This document shows positions 7,595 through 17,064 of a stretch of DNA of 44,038 nt, in pieces. How positions within the stretch are numbered: the stretch's first letter is position 1; each line of letters starts with the position of its first letter. The translations under genes and the position numbers were made by a program. The DNA comes from Verrucomicrobiota bacterium. GTDB lineage: Bacteria > Verrucomicrobiota > Verrucomicrobiia > Opitutales > Opitutaceae. The notes beneath the pieces are model-generated. The model saw only the letters and a list, made by a program, of their open reading frames with translations, did not search any database and was not told the DNA's origin. Location: contig JANYJB010000115.1 of NCBI GenBank assembly GCA_025361935.1, positions 1-44,038 on the forward strand, in the 5' to 3' direction.

Positions 7595-8005
7595 TCAGGT
7601 AACGCGGAGAGCCGGAGGATTCTCTCCGCGCCAGTGACTTCGGATCGTCTCCGCCAGTTGCTGCCAGCGGAATGGTTTTGAAATTACCTCCATGACGTTT
7701 TTCAAACCGTCGTCATGACTGTGGTCGTCCAGATTGAAGGAGTGGCCGGTGATGATTACGAATGGGGTGGCGGGGGATGCTGCGTTCGCGGCACGGATGA
7801 ATTCCAGGCCGTTCATCCCCGGCATATAATAATCGGTGATGATGATGCCAGGCCGCAGAGACACGATTTTCACTAGGGCATCCTCGGGACGCGTAAAGGT
7901 ATGCACAGGAACGGCAAAGTGTTCTTGCAGTAGATTACCGATCATATCGGTGAACGATTTCTCATCGTCCACGATCACTATAGATTGCGCGCCGACTGTT
8001 TCCAC
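7595..8005 (-). CDS. Single-domain response regulator (CheY-like receiver)
   Basis: A 136-residue protein made of one receiver domain without an output domain. Acidic pocket D13/D14 lies in IVIVDDE, the phospho-acceptor is D58 in ITDYYMPGMNG, switch T86 lies in FVIITGH, and K110 in ISKPF; all signature residues are present. It probably works by protein contact, as CheY or Spo0F do, but no histidine kinase or partner is nearby. The insert HSFNLDDHSHDD after the switch Thr is unusually rich in Asp and His. The start appears to be GTG at 8005. Divergent from trmL. Confidence 0.9.
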   Translation of the reverse strand: METVGAQSIVIVDDEKSFTDMIGNLLQEHFAVPVHTFTRPEDALVKIVSLRPGIIITDYYMPGMNGLEFIRAANAASPATPFVIITGHSFNLDDHSHDDGLKNVMEVISKPFRWQQLAETIRSHWRGENPPALRVT

Positions 8006-8108
8006 GAGCTCAGACTAAAATCAGACCGGTGATTCGTAAACAGTAAAGCTCTTAGGCCCATGAAAGTTTGCCATGGCGGCAGAGCTGTCGTGACGTGGTG
8101 ATATTGCA

Positions 8109-8573
8109 ATGCTTCACATCGTTTTGTTTCAGCCCGAGATACCTCAAAATACCGGTAACATCGGTCGAATGTGTGCGCTGACGAAGTCGCGGTTGCACCT
8201 TGTGCATCCGCTGGGTTTTGAGATTACCGACAAGCATCTCAAGCGGGCGGGCATGGACTACTGGCATGCGCTCGACGTGCATCATCACGCAGACTGGAAG
8301 GCGTTCAAGGCGAGCGAGGCAAGGCCTGAGCGGCTATGGCTTTTCACGACGAAAACGACGCGGAGTTATTGGAAAGTCGAGTTTGCCGACGGCGACGGGT
8401 TGGTCTTTGGCAACGAAGGGCATGGTGCTCCGGAGTGGCTGCACGCCGAGTTTGGCGCGGAGAGGAGCGTGACGATCCCCCATGCGGACCACGAGCTGCG
8501 CTCGCTTAATCTAAGCACGGCGGCGGGCATCGCCTGCTACGAGGCGATCCGGCAGACGAAGCTGCTCGGCTAG
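8109..8573 (+). CDS. trmL: tRNA (cytidine/uridine-34 2'-O)-methyltransferase TrmL
   Basis: A 154-residue SPOUT-class enzyme that methylates the ribose of wobble nucleotide 34 in certain leucine tRNAs. The N-terminus HIVLFQPEIPQNTGNIGR, the cofactor-knot motifs LVFGNEGHGAP and LRSLNLSTAAGIACYE, and the length near 155 match TrmL and not the longer TrmH or RlmB enzymes. ATG at 8109. Its stop overlaps by 4 bp the stop of the convergent FkbM methyltransferase gene. Confidence 0.93.
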   Translation: MLHIVLFQPEIPQNTGNIGRMCALTKSRLHLVHPLGFEITDKHLKRAGMDYWHALDVHHHADWKAFKASEARPERLWLFTTKTTRSYWKVEFADGDGLVFGNEGHGAPEWLHAEFGAERSVTIPHADHELRSLNLSTAAGIACYEAIRQTKLLG

Positions 8574-9382
8574 CCGCGCACAACGATGACGTTGGAGCGT
8601 GTCTTCATGCCGATTTTATAGCCGCGCCCAAGCAGGTAGGCGATGACGTCTTCTTTCCAGTGCGACTGGTGGACAAATTCGAGAATTCCTGCGGTGGGAA
8701 GCTTGTCGTCGGGCAGGCTGCGGAACCAGGGGAGCAGGGCCTTGTCCTCGTGTCCCTCGACGTCGATTTTGAAAGCGTCAACCCGTGAGACGCCGGCATC
8801 GTTTAAAATGTTTACCAGGGTGTCCACCTTCACGGCAACATCACCCTCGGATGAAGTGGTGGAGACGACGCCGCTGCCCATGTCGCCCGGGCTGTGCAAA
8901 AACAATTCGCCGGGTTTGTCCGAGACGGCCACGGGGAAGAGACGAAGCCGTTCATCGAGGTTGTTGGCCGAGGCGTTGAAGTGGATGCGCGGCACCAGGA
9001 GGGGGTTTGGCTCTATCGCGATGATGCGGCCAAAGCCGAGCTTGGCGGCGGACAGACTGTAGTAGCCGATGTTGGCTCCGATATCGAGAAACACGCCTTT
9101 CGCGGGGACATGGCGGTCGATAAAATTGAGCTCAGCTTTATCTCTAAGGCCTGAACGGAGGAGTAGCTTTTGGTCAGTGATGTTACGGTCCGGGATCAGA
9201 CGCATTTTCAGACCGTAGTAATCGATGTCGACGGGGGCTCCACCAAAGCGTTTGAGCCAATTACGTTTTATCCATTTGTGGAAAACGCCGCAGGAAATCC
9301 CTGCGCGCACGGCTAGTCGTAGCAGAGCTGCGTTCCCGATCGGTTTGAACTCTCCCCAGGCGCAGGTTTTGGCAGGATTCAT
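8570..9382 (-). CDS. FkbM-family SAM-dependent methyltransferase (copy 1)
   Basis: A 270-residue class I methyltransferase of the FkbM family, usually O-methylating sugars or polyketides. The SAM loop FLDIGANIGYYSLSAAKLG lies near residue 98 with IIAIEPNPLL after it; the FkbM hallmark FKIDVEGHEDKALLPW is present, with ILEFVHQ further on. ATG at 9382 is 8 bp from the stop of the upstream ABC ATPase gene, so the three are probably one operon. The acceptor is unknown. The N-terminal 50 residues are specific to this copy. Confidence 0.88.
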   Translation of the reverse strand: MNPAKTCAWGEFKPIGNAALLRLAVRAGISCGVFHKWIKRNWLKRFGGAPVDIDYYGLKMRLIPDRNITDQKLLLRSGLRDKAELNFIDRHVPAKGVFLDIGANIGYYSLSAAKLGFGRIIAIEPNPLLVPRIHFNASANNLDERLRLFPVAVSDKPGELFLHSPGDMGSGVVSTTSSEGDVAVKVDTLVNILNDAGVSRVDAFKIDVEGHEDKALLPWFRSLPDDKLPTAGILEFVHQSHWKEDVIAYLLGRGYKIGMKTRSNVIVVRG

Positions 9383-9390
9383 TCGTGAGT

Positions 9391-10383
9391 TTAAATTTCC
9401 CCCATACGCACACAGGCCACCTCTCGGTTCAAGAACGATTTAAGGGGAATCATCCCTGTTTTGCACTGTTCTTGAGCAAAAGCACAGCGCGTGTGGAAGG
9501 CGCAACCGAAGGGCGGGTTGATCGGCGACGGAGGATCGCCGGCGAGCACGATACGCTGACGAACGCGCTCCACGTCGGGGTCTGGCACGGGGATGGCGCT
9601 GACGAGTGCGCGGGTGTAGGGATGCTGCGGGTGATCGATGACGTCGGTGGCGGAACCGAGTTCGACGATTTTCCCCAGATACATGACGGCCACGCGGTCG
9701 GAGATGTGTTTCACGACCGAGAGATCGTGCGCGATGAAGACGAGGCTCAGTCCCATCTTGCGGACGAGGTCGGCGAGGAGATTCAGAATTTGTGCCTGGA
9801 TCGAGACGTCGAGGGCGGAGACGGGTTCGTCGGCGACGATGACCTTGGGCTGCAGGGCGAGCGCGCGGGCGATGGCGATGCGCTGGCGCTGTCCGCCGGA
9901 AAACTCATGCGGGTATTTCTCCATGAAACGCGGCGCGAGGCCGACGAGTTCCATGAGTTGGCCGACTCTTGCAACAACCTCGCCGGGCGGACACACCTTG
10001 TGCACGAGCAACGGCTCGGAGAGCGTGGCGAAAACAGTCATGCGTGGATTCAACGATGCGTAGGGGTCTTGGAAAACCATCTGCAGGTCACGCCGAATGT
10101 CTTGAACGGATGCGGAAGAACCTTGGGTGAGATTTTTGCCTTCGAGCAGCACGGCGCCCCCGGTGGTCGGGACAAGCTGCATGATGGTGCGCGCCAAGGT
10201 AGACTTTCCGCAGCCGGATTCACCGACAAGCCCCAACACTTCGCCGCGCCTGAGGCTGAGGGAAACGCCGTCGACGGCTTTCACCGTGCCGACTTGTTTG
10301 CGAAACAAGAAGCCCCGGTGGATAGGGAAATGGGTCTTGATGTCCTTAAGCTCTAGAATGGGTTCAGGCATGGCGGCAGGCAT
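9391..10383 (-). CDS. Oligopeptide/dipeptide ABC transporter ATP-binding protein (OppF/DppF type)
   Basis: A 330-residue ABC ATPase. It has Walker [10 protein letters not shown], signature [15 protein letters not shown], Walker [15 protein letters not shown], and the oligopeptide-type C-terminal domain with [17 protein letters not shown]. Such ATPases pair with a D-type partner to power peptide or nickel import. The D-type gene lies directly upstream, sharing one base of stop and start (TGATG). Start ATG 10383, with an alternative ATG four codons later. The permeases and binding protein expected in such an operon are absent from the flanking sequence. Confidence 0.93.
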   Translation of the reverse strand: MPAAMPEPILELKDIKTHFPIHRGFLFRKQVGTVKAVDGVSLSLRRGEVLGLVGESGCGKSTLARTIMQLVPTTGGAVLLEGKNLTQGSSASVQDIRRDLQMVFQDPYASLNPRMTVFATLSEPLLVHKVCPPGEVVARVGQLMELVGLAPRFMEKYPHEFSGGQRQRIAIARALALQPKVIVADEPVSALDVSIQAQILNLLADLVRKMGLSLVFIAHDLSVVKHISDRVAVMYLGKIVELGSATDVIDHPQHPYTRALVSAIPVPDPDVERVRQRIVLAGDPPSPINPPFGCAFHTRCAFAQEQCKTGMIPLKSFLNREVACVRMGEI

Positions 10384-11357
10384 CAGATCTCGCTGGCCTG
10401 AACGCGCAGGCAGGCTTGTTCGTGGTCGTTGGCAATGGTGACTAGCTTGGGATCAAGCGTGGCGCAGAATTCGTTGGCATGTGCGCAGCGCGGCGCGAAG
10501 GCGCATCCGGGAATCGGTTTGGACACATCGGGGGGCATGCCTGGGATGGTGAAAAGTTCGGAGCCTTTAGGCTGGGTGGAGGGAATAGAACGTTGCAGCG
10601 CGAGGGTGTAGGGATGCCTGGGATGGTGAAAAAGCGTGCGGGTGGCGGCCGACTCGACCACGCGGCCGGCATACATCACGAGCACGCGGTCGCACAGGCC
10701 GGCGACCACGCCCAGATCGTGGGTGATAAAGATCACGGCCATGCCCAGCTCGCGCTGCATTTTTTTGATAAGCTCTAGGATCTGCGCCTGCACGGTGACG
10801 TCGAGCGCGGTGGTGGGTTCGTCGGCGATGAGCAGTTCCGGTTTCGTGATGAGGGACATGGCGATCATCACACGCTGGCGCATGCCGCCGGAAAACTCGT
10901 GCGGGTAGCTGCGCAGGCGCGCCTGTGCGTCGTTGATGCCGACCGCCTCAAGCATCGCGAGGGTGCGTTTGAGAGCGTCGGGTTTGGAGATTTTTTCGTG
11001 GATGAGCAGGGGTTCGATGAGTTGATCGCCTATCCGCAGGTAGGGGTTGAGCGAGGTCATCGGATCCTGAAAAATCATGCTGATGCGTTTGCCCCGGATG
11101 GCGCGCAGCGTGGCGGGCGGAGAATGCAGCAAGTTCACGCCGTCAAAAATCGCGGTGCCGCCTTCGATGCGGCCCGGCGGCTGGGGGACGAGTCCCATGA
11201 GCGAATAACCGGTGACGGATTTGCCCGAACCGGATTCGCCGACGATACCGAGGGTTTCACCGCGCTCGAGTTGGAAGCTGATTCCGTCAACCGCGCGATA
11301 CACACCGTTGCGGGTGTGGAAGTGGGTGCGGAGGTCGGTGACCTTCAGAAGCGGCAT
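10383..11357 (-). CDS. Oligopeptide/dipeptide ABC transporter ATP-binding protein (OppD/DppD type)
   Basis: A 324-residue ABC ATPase. It has Walker [10 protein letters not shown], signature [15 protein letters not shown], Walker [15 protein letters not shown], and a C-terminal domain with [16 protein letters not shown], the Cys pattern of Opp/Dpp ATPases. ATG at 11357 ([13 protein letters not shown]) is chosen; the frame stays open to a TTG at 11399, but the domain begins at the ATG. It is the first gene of a minus-strand operon with the F-type ATPase and an FkbM methyltransferase. No permease or substrate-binding protein gene is adjacent upstream; the next gene is divergent. Confidence 0.93.
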   Translation of the reverse strand: MPLLKVTDLRTHFHTRNGVYRAVDGISFQLERGETLGIVGESGSGKSVTGYSLMGLVPQPPGRIEGGTAIFDGVNLLHSPPATLRAIRGKRISMIFQDPMTSLNPYLRIGDQLIEPLLIHEKISKPDALKRTLAMLEAVGINDAQARLRSYPHEFSGGMRQRVMIAMSLITKPELLIADEPTTALDVTVQAQILELIKKMQRELGMAVIFITHDLGVVAGLCDRVLVMYAGRVVESAATRTLFHHPRHPYTLALQRSIPSTQPKGSELFTIPGMPPDVSKPIPGCAFAPRCAHANEFCATLDPKLVTIANDHEQACLRVQASEI

Positions 11358-11532
11358 GGGTTGACACTGAAAAGGGCGTGAAAGCGGGCTGGACTGCAAG
11401 CATTGTGAGGCGTGAAGTGACGGTTAGGGAGCTTGCGGAGCGGAATCGGGCAGGGCAGGTTGGGCCTTTACGCATGACGGTCGATCCATTCACTTCGCAC
11501 AACCCTAGGGCGCGTCCCTGTCTCTTTTCATT

Positions 11533-12801
11533 ATGAGCCGCACCCCTCCGACTTTCACCCGCCGACTGCGATGGCGGCTGGAATATGGACTTTATCTGGC
11601 GGTCGAGAAGTTGATCGGACTGCTGACGCCCCGCGAGGCGTGTTTGGTCGGGGAACGGGTTGGCCTGCTCATGCGTCTGCTTTCTTCCAAGCATCGGCGC
11701 ATTGTAGAGCGCAACCTGCGGATCGCCTTCGCCGGCGAAAAATCACCGGCTGAGCTGGAGTCGCTGGCGGAAGAGGTTTTTCGCCGCGCCGGCGCCAATC
11801 TCATCGCCTCGCTTTGCACCGCCTCGCTCCCGCCGGAGGCATTGAACCGCGCGGTCGAGATAGAAAACGCCGAGCTGCTGACCAACGCGATGTCCACGGG
11901 CAAAGGTGTCATCGGCGTGCTTGCACACATGGGAAATTGGGAGGCGCTCGCCCAGAAATTCCCGCAGATCATGTCGCCGGGCGTGCAGGCCGGCGATATT
12001 TACCGCCGCCTGAGCAACCCCTATCTCGACGTCCGCATGGTGGCCACGCGCCAGCGCATGGGGCTGAAACTTTTTGAAAAAAACAGCAACCCTCTCGCGT
12101 TCGCCTCATTTTTGCGAGCGGGTTCTGTGCTGGGAATCGTCAGCGATCAGCGGGCCATAGGCATAGGCGAGATCGTGCCGTTTTTCGGGCGTTTGACCGC
12201 CTGCACACCGCTGCCGGCGGTGCTGGCCCGTCGCACGGGTGCGCAGGTATTCGGCGTTTCCGTTAAGACGCAGGCTCCGGGGCGCTGGCTTATCAAGTTT
12301 CATCCGCTGCTGGACGAGCCGACCACGGAAAATTGCATGAAGCTGCTCGAAACCGTCATGCGAGAAAGCCCGTCCGATGTGTTTTGGCTTCAGGACCGTT
12401 GGAAAGTGAGTTCGGACCAGCCCCAGTATGCTCCGGGAAGGGTTCCCAAGGGAGGCATCGCTATGCTGCGCGCCCACAAGAATCGCCGTTGTCTGGTTTG
12501 GCTGGCCGAGGACGCCGGCGAGGTGCCGCCGCTCAAGCAAGCCGAGCCGGACAACTTTGCCTACGAATACTCTCTTGCTGCCGGAACGCCGCGTCCCGCG
12601 TGGCTGGCGGCGGACGCCTGCGTGCACGTGCGCCCGGTCTTGAATCGGCGCAAGATAATCGCCGACGAAATCCACCGCATTGATCACGCGAGCGCACTGC
12701 CGCTTGATTTTGTTTATGCCCCTCATGGTCCCGACAAAGTGGTAGCGGTGTGCCGAGGCATGGGTATGCAGGTCGCCACGATTCCCGAGGGCAATCCGTG
12801 A
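11533..12801 (+). CDS. Lipid A acyltransferase (LpxL/HtrB family) with C-terminal extension
   Basis: A 422-residue protein whose first ~300 residues match late acyltransferases of lipid A biosynthesis, which add secondary acyl chains at the inner membrane. The catalytic HX4(D/E) motif is H132-E137 in LAHMGNWEAL; SDQRA, VPFFGR and FWLQDRWK follow. A hydrophobic N-terminal segment at ~18-35 would anchor it. Residues ~305-422 form an additional domain that family members normally lack (usual length ~300); it resembles no enzyme I can name with certainty. First gene of the plus-strand glycan operon; its stop overlaps the next start by 4 bp (GTGA). Confidence 0.88.
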   Translation: MSRTPPTFTRRLRWRLEYGLYLAVEKLIGLLTPREACLVGERVGLLMRLLSSKHRRIVERNLRIAFAGEKSPAELESLAEEVFRRAGANLIASLCTASLPPEALNRAVEIENAELLTNAMSTGKGVIGVLAHMGNWEALAQKFPQIMSPGVQAGDIYRRLSNPYLDVRMVATRQRMGLKLFEKNSNPLAFASFLRAGSVLGIVSDQRAIGIGEIVPFFGRLTACTPLPAVLARRTGAQVFGVSVKTQAPGRWLIKFHPLLDEPTTENCMKLLETVMRESPSDVFWLQDRWKVSSDQPQYAPGRVPKGGIAMLRAHKNRRCLVWLAEDAGEVPPLKQAEPDNFAYEYSLAAGTPRPAWLAADACVHVRPVLNRRKIIADEIHRIDHASALPLDFVYAPHGPDKVVAVCRGMGMQVATIPEGNP

Positions 12802-13724
12802 AAACAAAACTCACAGATATACGGATTTTATCCGACGGACGCCCCGGACACGAAAACCAGAGTTTTGGGCTGGCGGAGGCGTTGCGCCGGCGCACCGGCG
12901 CCGACGTGCAGTGTGTGCGGCTTGATTTGAAGCGGGGGTTTTTAGCACGGGTCGCACAGGCCCGCCAGATCGGCGTCGGTCAGCCCAAACCGCAACTCGT
13001 GATCTCGGCCGGTCACCGGACAAATTTGCCGTTGCTGCTGGCGGCGCGGTGGTTTCATGCGAAGTCGGTGGTGATCATGAAACCGTCGCTGCCGATGTGG
13101 CTTTTCGACCTCTGCATGGTTCCAAGGCACGACTTGCGCGGAGGAAAAGGAGTCGGACGCGTCGTGGCCACACGAGGCGCCCTCAATCGTCTGCCTGAGA
13201 TGATTTCACCGAAGACAGACACGGCCGTTATTTTGATTGGCGGGCCTTCCAAGCATCACGACTGGTCCGGGGCGCCGTTGATCGCGGCAATCAAAGAAAT
13301 CGTGAGTTCGCGGCCGGGGCTTGCCTGGACCGTGGCCAACTCGAGGCGCACGCCCGAAAGGTTTTTACGCGAGGTGGAGGCGCTGGGTCTTCCGGTCGAG
13401 ATCGTGCCGCACGAGAAGACCACGCCGAGCTGGCTGCCGGCGACGCTTATGGGGGCGCAGGAGGTGTGGGTGACCGATGACAGCACCTCGATGGTTTTCG
13501 AGGCGATCACCGCGCGCGCGCGGGTGGGGTTGCTGCCGCTGCCTCCGAAGCGACAGGATGATCGCATGGTGCGTGCCATCGAAGACGTGGTCGCGGCGGG
13601 GTATGCGACGCGTTATGCTGAGTGGTCGGTGACGCGAAGTCTGCCGGCCACGGCGGAGCCGTTGCACGAAGCCGGGCGTTGCGCGGATGAAATCTTGAGC
13701 TGTTTGTTTCCTGACGTCCCATGA
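12798..13724 (+). CDS. ELM1/DUF1022-type glycosyltransferase-like protein
   Basis: A 308-residue protein of the mitochondrial-fission ELM1 (DUF1022) family, a group with a GT-B glycosyltransferase-like fold found in many Gram-negative bacteria near lipid A genes. It shows ILSDGRPGHENQSFGLAEAL at the N-terminus, ISAGHRT, MKPSLP, LIGGPSKHHDW, and VTDDSTSMVFEA in the likely nucleotide-sugar half. The start is GTG 12798 within GTGA, overlapping the acyltransferase stop, so the two are translationally coupled; the same kind of overlap (ATGA) links it to the following GT4 gene. Its position between an acyltransferase and a glycosyltransferase supports a role in lipid A or core modification, but the reaction is not established. 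Confidence 0.85.
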   Translation: MKTKLTDIRILSDGRPGHENQSFGLAEALRRRTGADVQCVRLDLKRGFLARVAQARQIGVGQPKPQLVISAGHRTNLPLLLAARWFHAKSVVIMKPSLPMWLFDLCMVPRHDLRGGKGVGRVVATRGALNRLPEMISPKTDTAVILIGGPSKHHDWSGAPLIAAIKEIVSSRPGLAWTVANSRRTPERFLREVEALGLPVEIVPHEKTTPSWLPATLMGAQEVWVTDDSTSMVFEAITARARVGLLPLPPKRQDDRMVRAIEDVVAAGYATRYAEWSVTRSLPATAEPLHEAGRCADEILSCLFPDVP

Positions 13725-14830
13725 AAATCCTGCAGATACTTCCCGAGTTGAATGCCGGCGGCGTGGAGCGTGGCACGCTGGAGATAGCTAGCGCGCTGGT
13801 GGATGCAGGCCATGCATCGCTGGTGGTTTCCAACGGGGGGAGGCTCGTGACTGCTCTCGAAGCGGAGGGTTCGCGGCACATTGCCTTGCCAGTGCATCGC
13901 AAGAGTCTGTTTTCGCTGCTGCAAGCAAGAGAGCTCAGGATGGTCTTTGAGAAAGAAAAGCCCGATATCGTGCATGCGCGTTCGCGGGTGCCGGCGTGGA
14001 TCGCCTGGCTGGCGTTGCGCGGCATGGATGCGAAAGTGCGTCCTCATTTTGTCACGACGGTGCACGGGTTTTATTCGATCAACGGCTACTCTGCCATCAT
14101 GGCTCGGGGCGAGTGCGTCATCGCGGTGTCGCACTGCATCCGTGACTATATCACGGCGAATTACCCCAAGACGCCCGAGTCGGTGATCCGTGTGATTCCG
14201 CGTGGTGTCGAACTGGCGGAGTTGCCGCGAGGTTTCACGCCTCACGCCGCGTGGCTGAAAACTTGGAGGGAGGCTTTGCCGCAGTTGTCAGGCAAGGCGG
14301 TGTTGTTGTTGCCGGGGCGGATCACTCGGCTCAAGGGCCACGAGGATTTTTTTGGCATGGTGTCTGGTTTGAAGGCCGTCGGCATGGCGGTTCACGGTCT
14401 CGTGGTCGGTGATACGCATCCTAAAAAAAAGGCGTATATGGGTGAGTTGCATGAGGTGGTTGATCGTCTGGGGCTCAAGGGGGACGTGACGTTTCTCGGG
14501 CATCGGGCGGACATCCGCGAGATCATGGCGGTGTCGGATATCGTCTATTGCCTTTCGGTGCAGCCGGAGTCGTTTGGGCGGACGACGCTGGAAGCGTTCG
14601 CCATCGGAAAGCCCGTGGTCGGTTATGATCACGGGGGGGTGGCGGAGCAGTTACGCGAGCTTTTCCCCGAGGGCGCGGTGCCGTTGCGGGATGTGACCGG
14701 TCTCGTTAGGGCAACGGCTTCGATTCTGAAAACGAAGGCGGTTCCTGGCTTGGTGGGAGAACCGTTCACGAAAAACGCGATGTGTGCGGCGACGTTGAAG
14801 GTTTACCAAGAACTGATTCCAAAGAAATAA
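13721..14830 (+). CDS. GT4-family glycosyltransferase
   Basis: A 369-residue GT-B glycosyltransferase. The N-terminus QILPELNAGGVERGTLEIA carries the glycine-rich acceptor-side loop; VHGFYSINGY and VSHCIRDYI follow; the C-terminal half has LLPGRITRLKGHEDF, VTFLGHRADIREIMAVSDI and PESFGRTTLEAFAIGKPVVG with the E-x7-E motif that binds the sugar nucleotide. Retaining enzymes of this family add hexoses to LPS cores and O-antigens. The start overlaps the ELM1-type stop by 4 bp. Donor and acceptor are not readable from sequence. Relatives closest in context are LPS core transferases. Confidence 0.92.
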   Translation: MKILQILPELNAGGVERGTLEIASALVDAGHASLVVSNGGRLVTALEAEGSRHIALPVHRKSLFSLLQARELRMVFEKEKPDIVHARSRVPAWIAWLALRGMDAKVRPHFVTTVHGFYSINGYSAIMARGECVIAVSHCIRDYITANYPKTPESVIRVIPRGVELAELPRGFTPHAAWLKTWREALPQLSGKAVLLLPGRITRLKGHEDFFGMVSGLKAVGMAVHGLVVGDTHPKKKAYMGELHEVVDRLGLKGDVTFLGHRADIREIMAVSDIVYCLSVQPESFGRTTLEAFAIGKPVVGYDHGGVAEQLRELFPEGAVPLRDVTGLVRATASILKTKAVPGLVGEPFTKNAMCAATLKVYQELIPKK

Positions 14831-14879
14831 TTTCGCTTACATTTGGCGGCCAGATGGGTTGGAGTAATTACTTATTAGC

Positions 14880-16157
14880 ATGAAAAATATCGCCATTGTC
14901 GGCCTTGGTTATGTCGGGCTGCCACTTGCCTTGCAGTTCGTCCGTTCAGGCGGGCGCGTGCTTGGCCTCGACATTGACCAGCGCAAGGTGGACGCGATCA
15001 ACGCCGGGCGCAGTTACATCAAGCATGTTGGCGCCGAGGCGATCGCAGCGGCGCGGACGGGCGGCAAGCTGGAAGCCTCGGCGGATTTTTCCCGCGTGCG
15101 CGAGGTCGATGCGGTGATCTTGTGCGTGCCCACGCCGCTCAATACCTATCGCGAGCCTGACCTTAGTTACGTGCTCGATACGGGGCGGGCGATTGCTCCC
15201 CATCTTTCCAAGGGTGTCCTCGTGGTGCTCGAATCCACCACGTATCCCGGCACAACGGATGGCGAGTTGCGCGCGGTGTTGGAAGAAGGCTCCGGCCTGA
15301 AGGCTGGCGTCGATTTTCACCTAGCATTTTCCCCCGAACGCGAAGACCCGGGTAATCCCGACAGCAAGGTTGCGATCATTCCAAAGGTTGTCGGCGGGCT
15401 TACGCCCGCCTGTCTCGACAAGGCCATGGCGCTCTACGGAATTGCGATTCAAAAACTCGTGCCGGTGAGTTCGTGCCGCGTGGCCGAGGCGACGAAGCTT
15501 TTGGAGAACATTTTTCGCTCGGTGAACATCGCCTTGGTGAACGAGCTTAAGATCGTTTACGCGGCGATGGGCATCGACATCTGGGAGGTCATTGAAGCGG
15601 CAAAGACGAAGCCCTTCGGCTTCATGCCGTTTTATCCGGGGCCAGGACTCGGAGGACACTGCATTCCGATCGACCCCTTTTATCTCACGTGGAAGGCCCG
15701 CGAGTTCGGCCAGCACACGCGGTTTATCGAGCTGGCGGGTGAGATCAACACCGCCATGCCGGACTATGTGGTGAAGGTGGCATTCGAGGCGCTGAACGAC
15801 GACGGCAAGGCGGTTAAAAACGCCCGCGTGCTTATTCTCGGACTGGCCTACAAGGCCAACGTGGACGACGACCGCGAGTCGCCCAGCTACAAGCTTATCG
15901 AGAAGTTCGAGGCGTTGGGTGCGAAGGTCGAGTATCACGATCCGTTTGTGCCCGTGGTGCCGATGACGCGCGAACACGCGGTTTACGCCGGCCGCAAGTC
16001 GGTCGCAGCGATCACTCCGGACTACGACCTGATCGTGGTTTCGACCGGACACGCGGCCTATCGCGAGTTTGATTTCAGCGCCTACCCGATGCCGTTAATC
16101 GACACGCGTAACGCAGTGCCGGTGGCCTTGCGTCCGCAAAAATACGTAAAAGCTTGA
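14880..16157 (+). CDS. Nucleotide-sugar dehydrogenase (WbpA/UDP-HexNAc 6-dehydrogenase type)
   Basis: A 425-residue NAD-dependent enzyme of the UDP-glucose/GDP-mannose dehydrogenase superfamily that oxidises the C6 hydroxyl of a UDP-sugar to a uronic acid. The N-terminal fold is IVGLGYVGLPLALQF (7-14 glycine motif), the substrate domain has LESTTYPGTT, AFSPERED and FGFMPFYPGPGLGGH, with catalytic C261 in GGHCIPIDP. FSPEREDPG and GPGLGGHCIPIDP are typical of the WbpA/UDP-GlcNAc branch, not of UDP-glucose dehydrogenase. It supplies an acidic donor sugar for the adjacent transferases (inference). It starts at ATG 14880, 49 bp after the GT4 stop. Confidence 0.9.
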   Translation: MKNIAIVGLGYVGLPLALQFVRSGGRVLGLDIDQRKVDAINAGRSYIKHVGAEAIAAARTGGKLEASADFSRVREVDAVILCVPTPLNTYREPDLSYVLDTGRAIAPHLSKGVLVVLESTTYPGTTDGELRAVLEEGSGLKAGVDFHLAFSPEREDPGNPDSKVAIIPKVVGGLTPACLDKAMALYGIAIQKLVPVSSCRVAEATKLLENIFRSVNIALVNELKIVYAAMGIDIWEVIEAAKTKPFGFMPFYPGPGLGGHCIPIDPFYLTWKAREFGQHTRFIELAGEINTAMPDYVVKVAFEALNDDGKAVKNARVLILGLAYKANVDDDRESPSYKLIEKFEALGAKVEYHDPFVPVVPMTREHAVYAGRKSVAAITPDYDLIVVSTGHAAYREFDFSAYPMPLIDTRNAVPVALRPQKYVKA

Positions 16158-16215
16158 TCGTTTGTGACCCATTTCCTAATAAAGGCTTACGCAAATCGCC
16201 ACGCTCTCTAATATA

Positions 16216-17016
16216 ATGAGTTTATACGACACGATTCGATTTTTGGTTACCGGCGGTCGGGCTTGTGATGTCCATGAACTTTATGACGTTATCAGACCGC
16301 AAACGTGCGAAAATCTGCGCAAGTTGCGTCTAGGTAATCGCACCGGAGATGGCGGTTATGTGATGGTTGACGATTTCACGGATATTCGAGCTGCCCTGTC
16401 GCTGGGGATAGGAAGTGATATCTCGTGGGATGTGGAGATGACGCAACGAGGTGTGGAAATTTACCAATATGACCATACGGTCGATCCGCCTGCCGAATGT
16501 GCGGTCAATCCTAGGCTGCATTTTCACCGATGGGGCATCGCCGGAAAAGCCGATCCCGCGCTACGTCTCAAGACCATCGGTGACATTCTTTCGGACGAAA
16601 TGGCCGGGCATGCCGGGGATCTGATTTTGAAGATAGACATCGACGGTTACGAGTGGGACGCATTCGCCCAGATGCCTGATGAAGTGCTGCGCCGATTCAG
16701 GCAAATTTGCATCGAGATACACAATCCTTTGGGGAGACCAGCCCAGCGGGCACGGCGGCTAAGAAACTTAAGTGTTCTGCGAACCTTGCACCGATGGTTT
16801 GCGCCAGTTCACCTGCATGCGAATAATGCCGGTCCTGTCCGCGAGCTATGCGGCCTCAAGGTGCCAAAGCTTCTGGAAATCACCTATCTCCGCCGGGACG
16901 GGCAGGTGTTTACCGACTCCAAAGAAGCTTTTCCCGGTGAACTCGATGTGAAAAACATAACGATAAATCCGGAAATCGAAATCGGGACGATTGTGTCGAG
17001 AAAAGCGATTGCGTGA
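16216..17016 (+). CDS. FkbM-like methyltransferase (copy 2)
   Basis: A 266-residue protein with a class I methyltransferase core. ALSLGIGSDISWDVEM takes the place of the glycine-rich SAM loop, IYQYDHTV follows as the acidic strand, and the FkbM-type block ILKIDIDGYEWDAFAQMP is clear, with RFRQICIEIHNP after it. It diverges from the other FkbM proteins in this window, and its GC content appears lower than its neighbours, which may mark an acquired gene. ATG 16216; 58 bp after the dehydrogenase. Likely methylates a glycan residue made by this operon, but the acceptor is unknown. Confidence 0.78.
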   Translation: MSLYDTIRFLVTGGRACDVHELYDVIRPQTCENLRKLRLGNRTGDGGYVMVDDFTDIRAALSLGIGSDISWDVEMTQRGVEIYQYDHTVDPPAECAVNPRLHFHRWGIAGKADPALRLKTIGDILSDEMAGHAGDLILKIDIDGYEWDAFAQMPDEVLRRFRQICIEIHNPLGRPAQRARRLRNLSVLRTLHRWFAPVHLHANNAGPVRELCGLKVPKLLEITYLRRDGQVFTDSKEAFPGELDVKNITINPEIEIGTIVSRKAIA

Positions 17017-17064
17017 TTCTTGATAAAACTTGAACGCCGGAAGCGGAAAATTGAATCCAATGCC

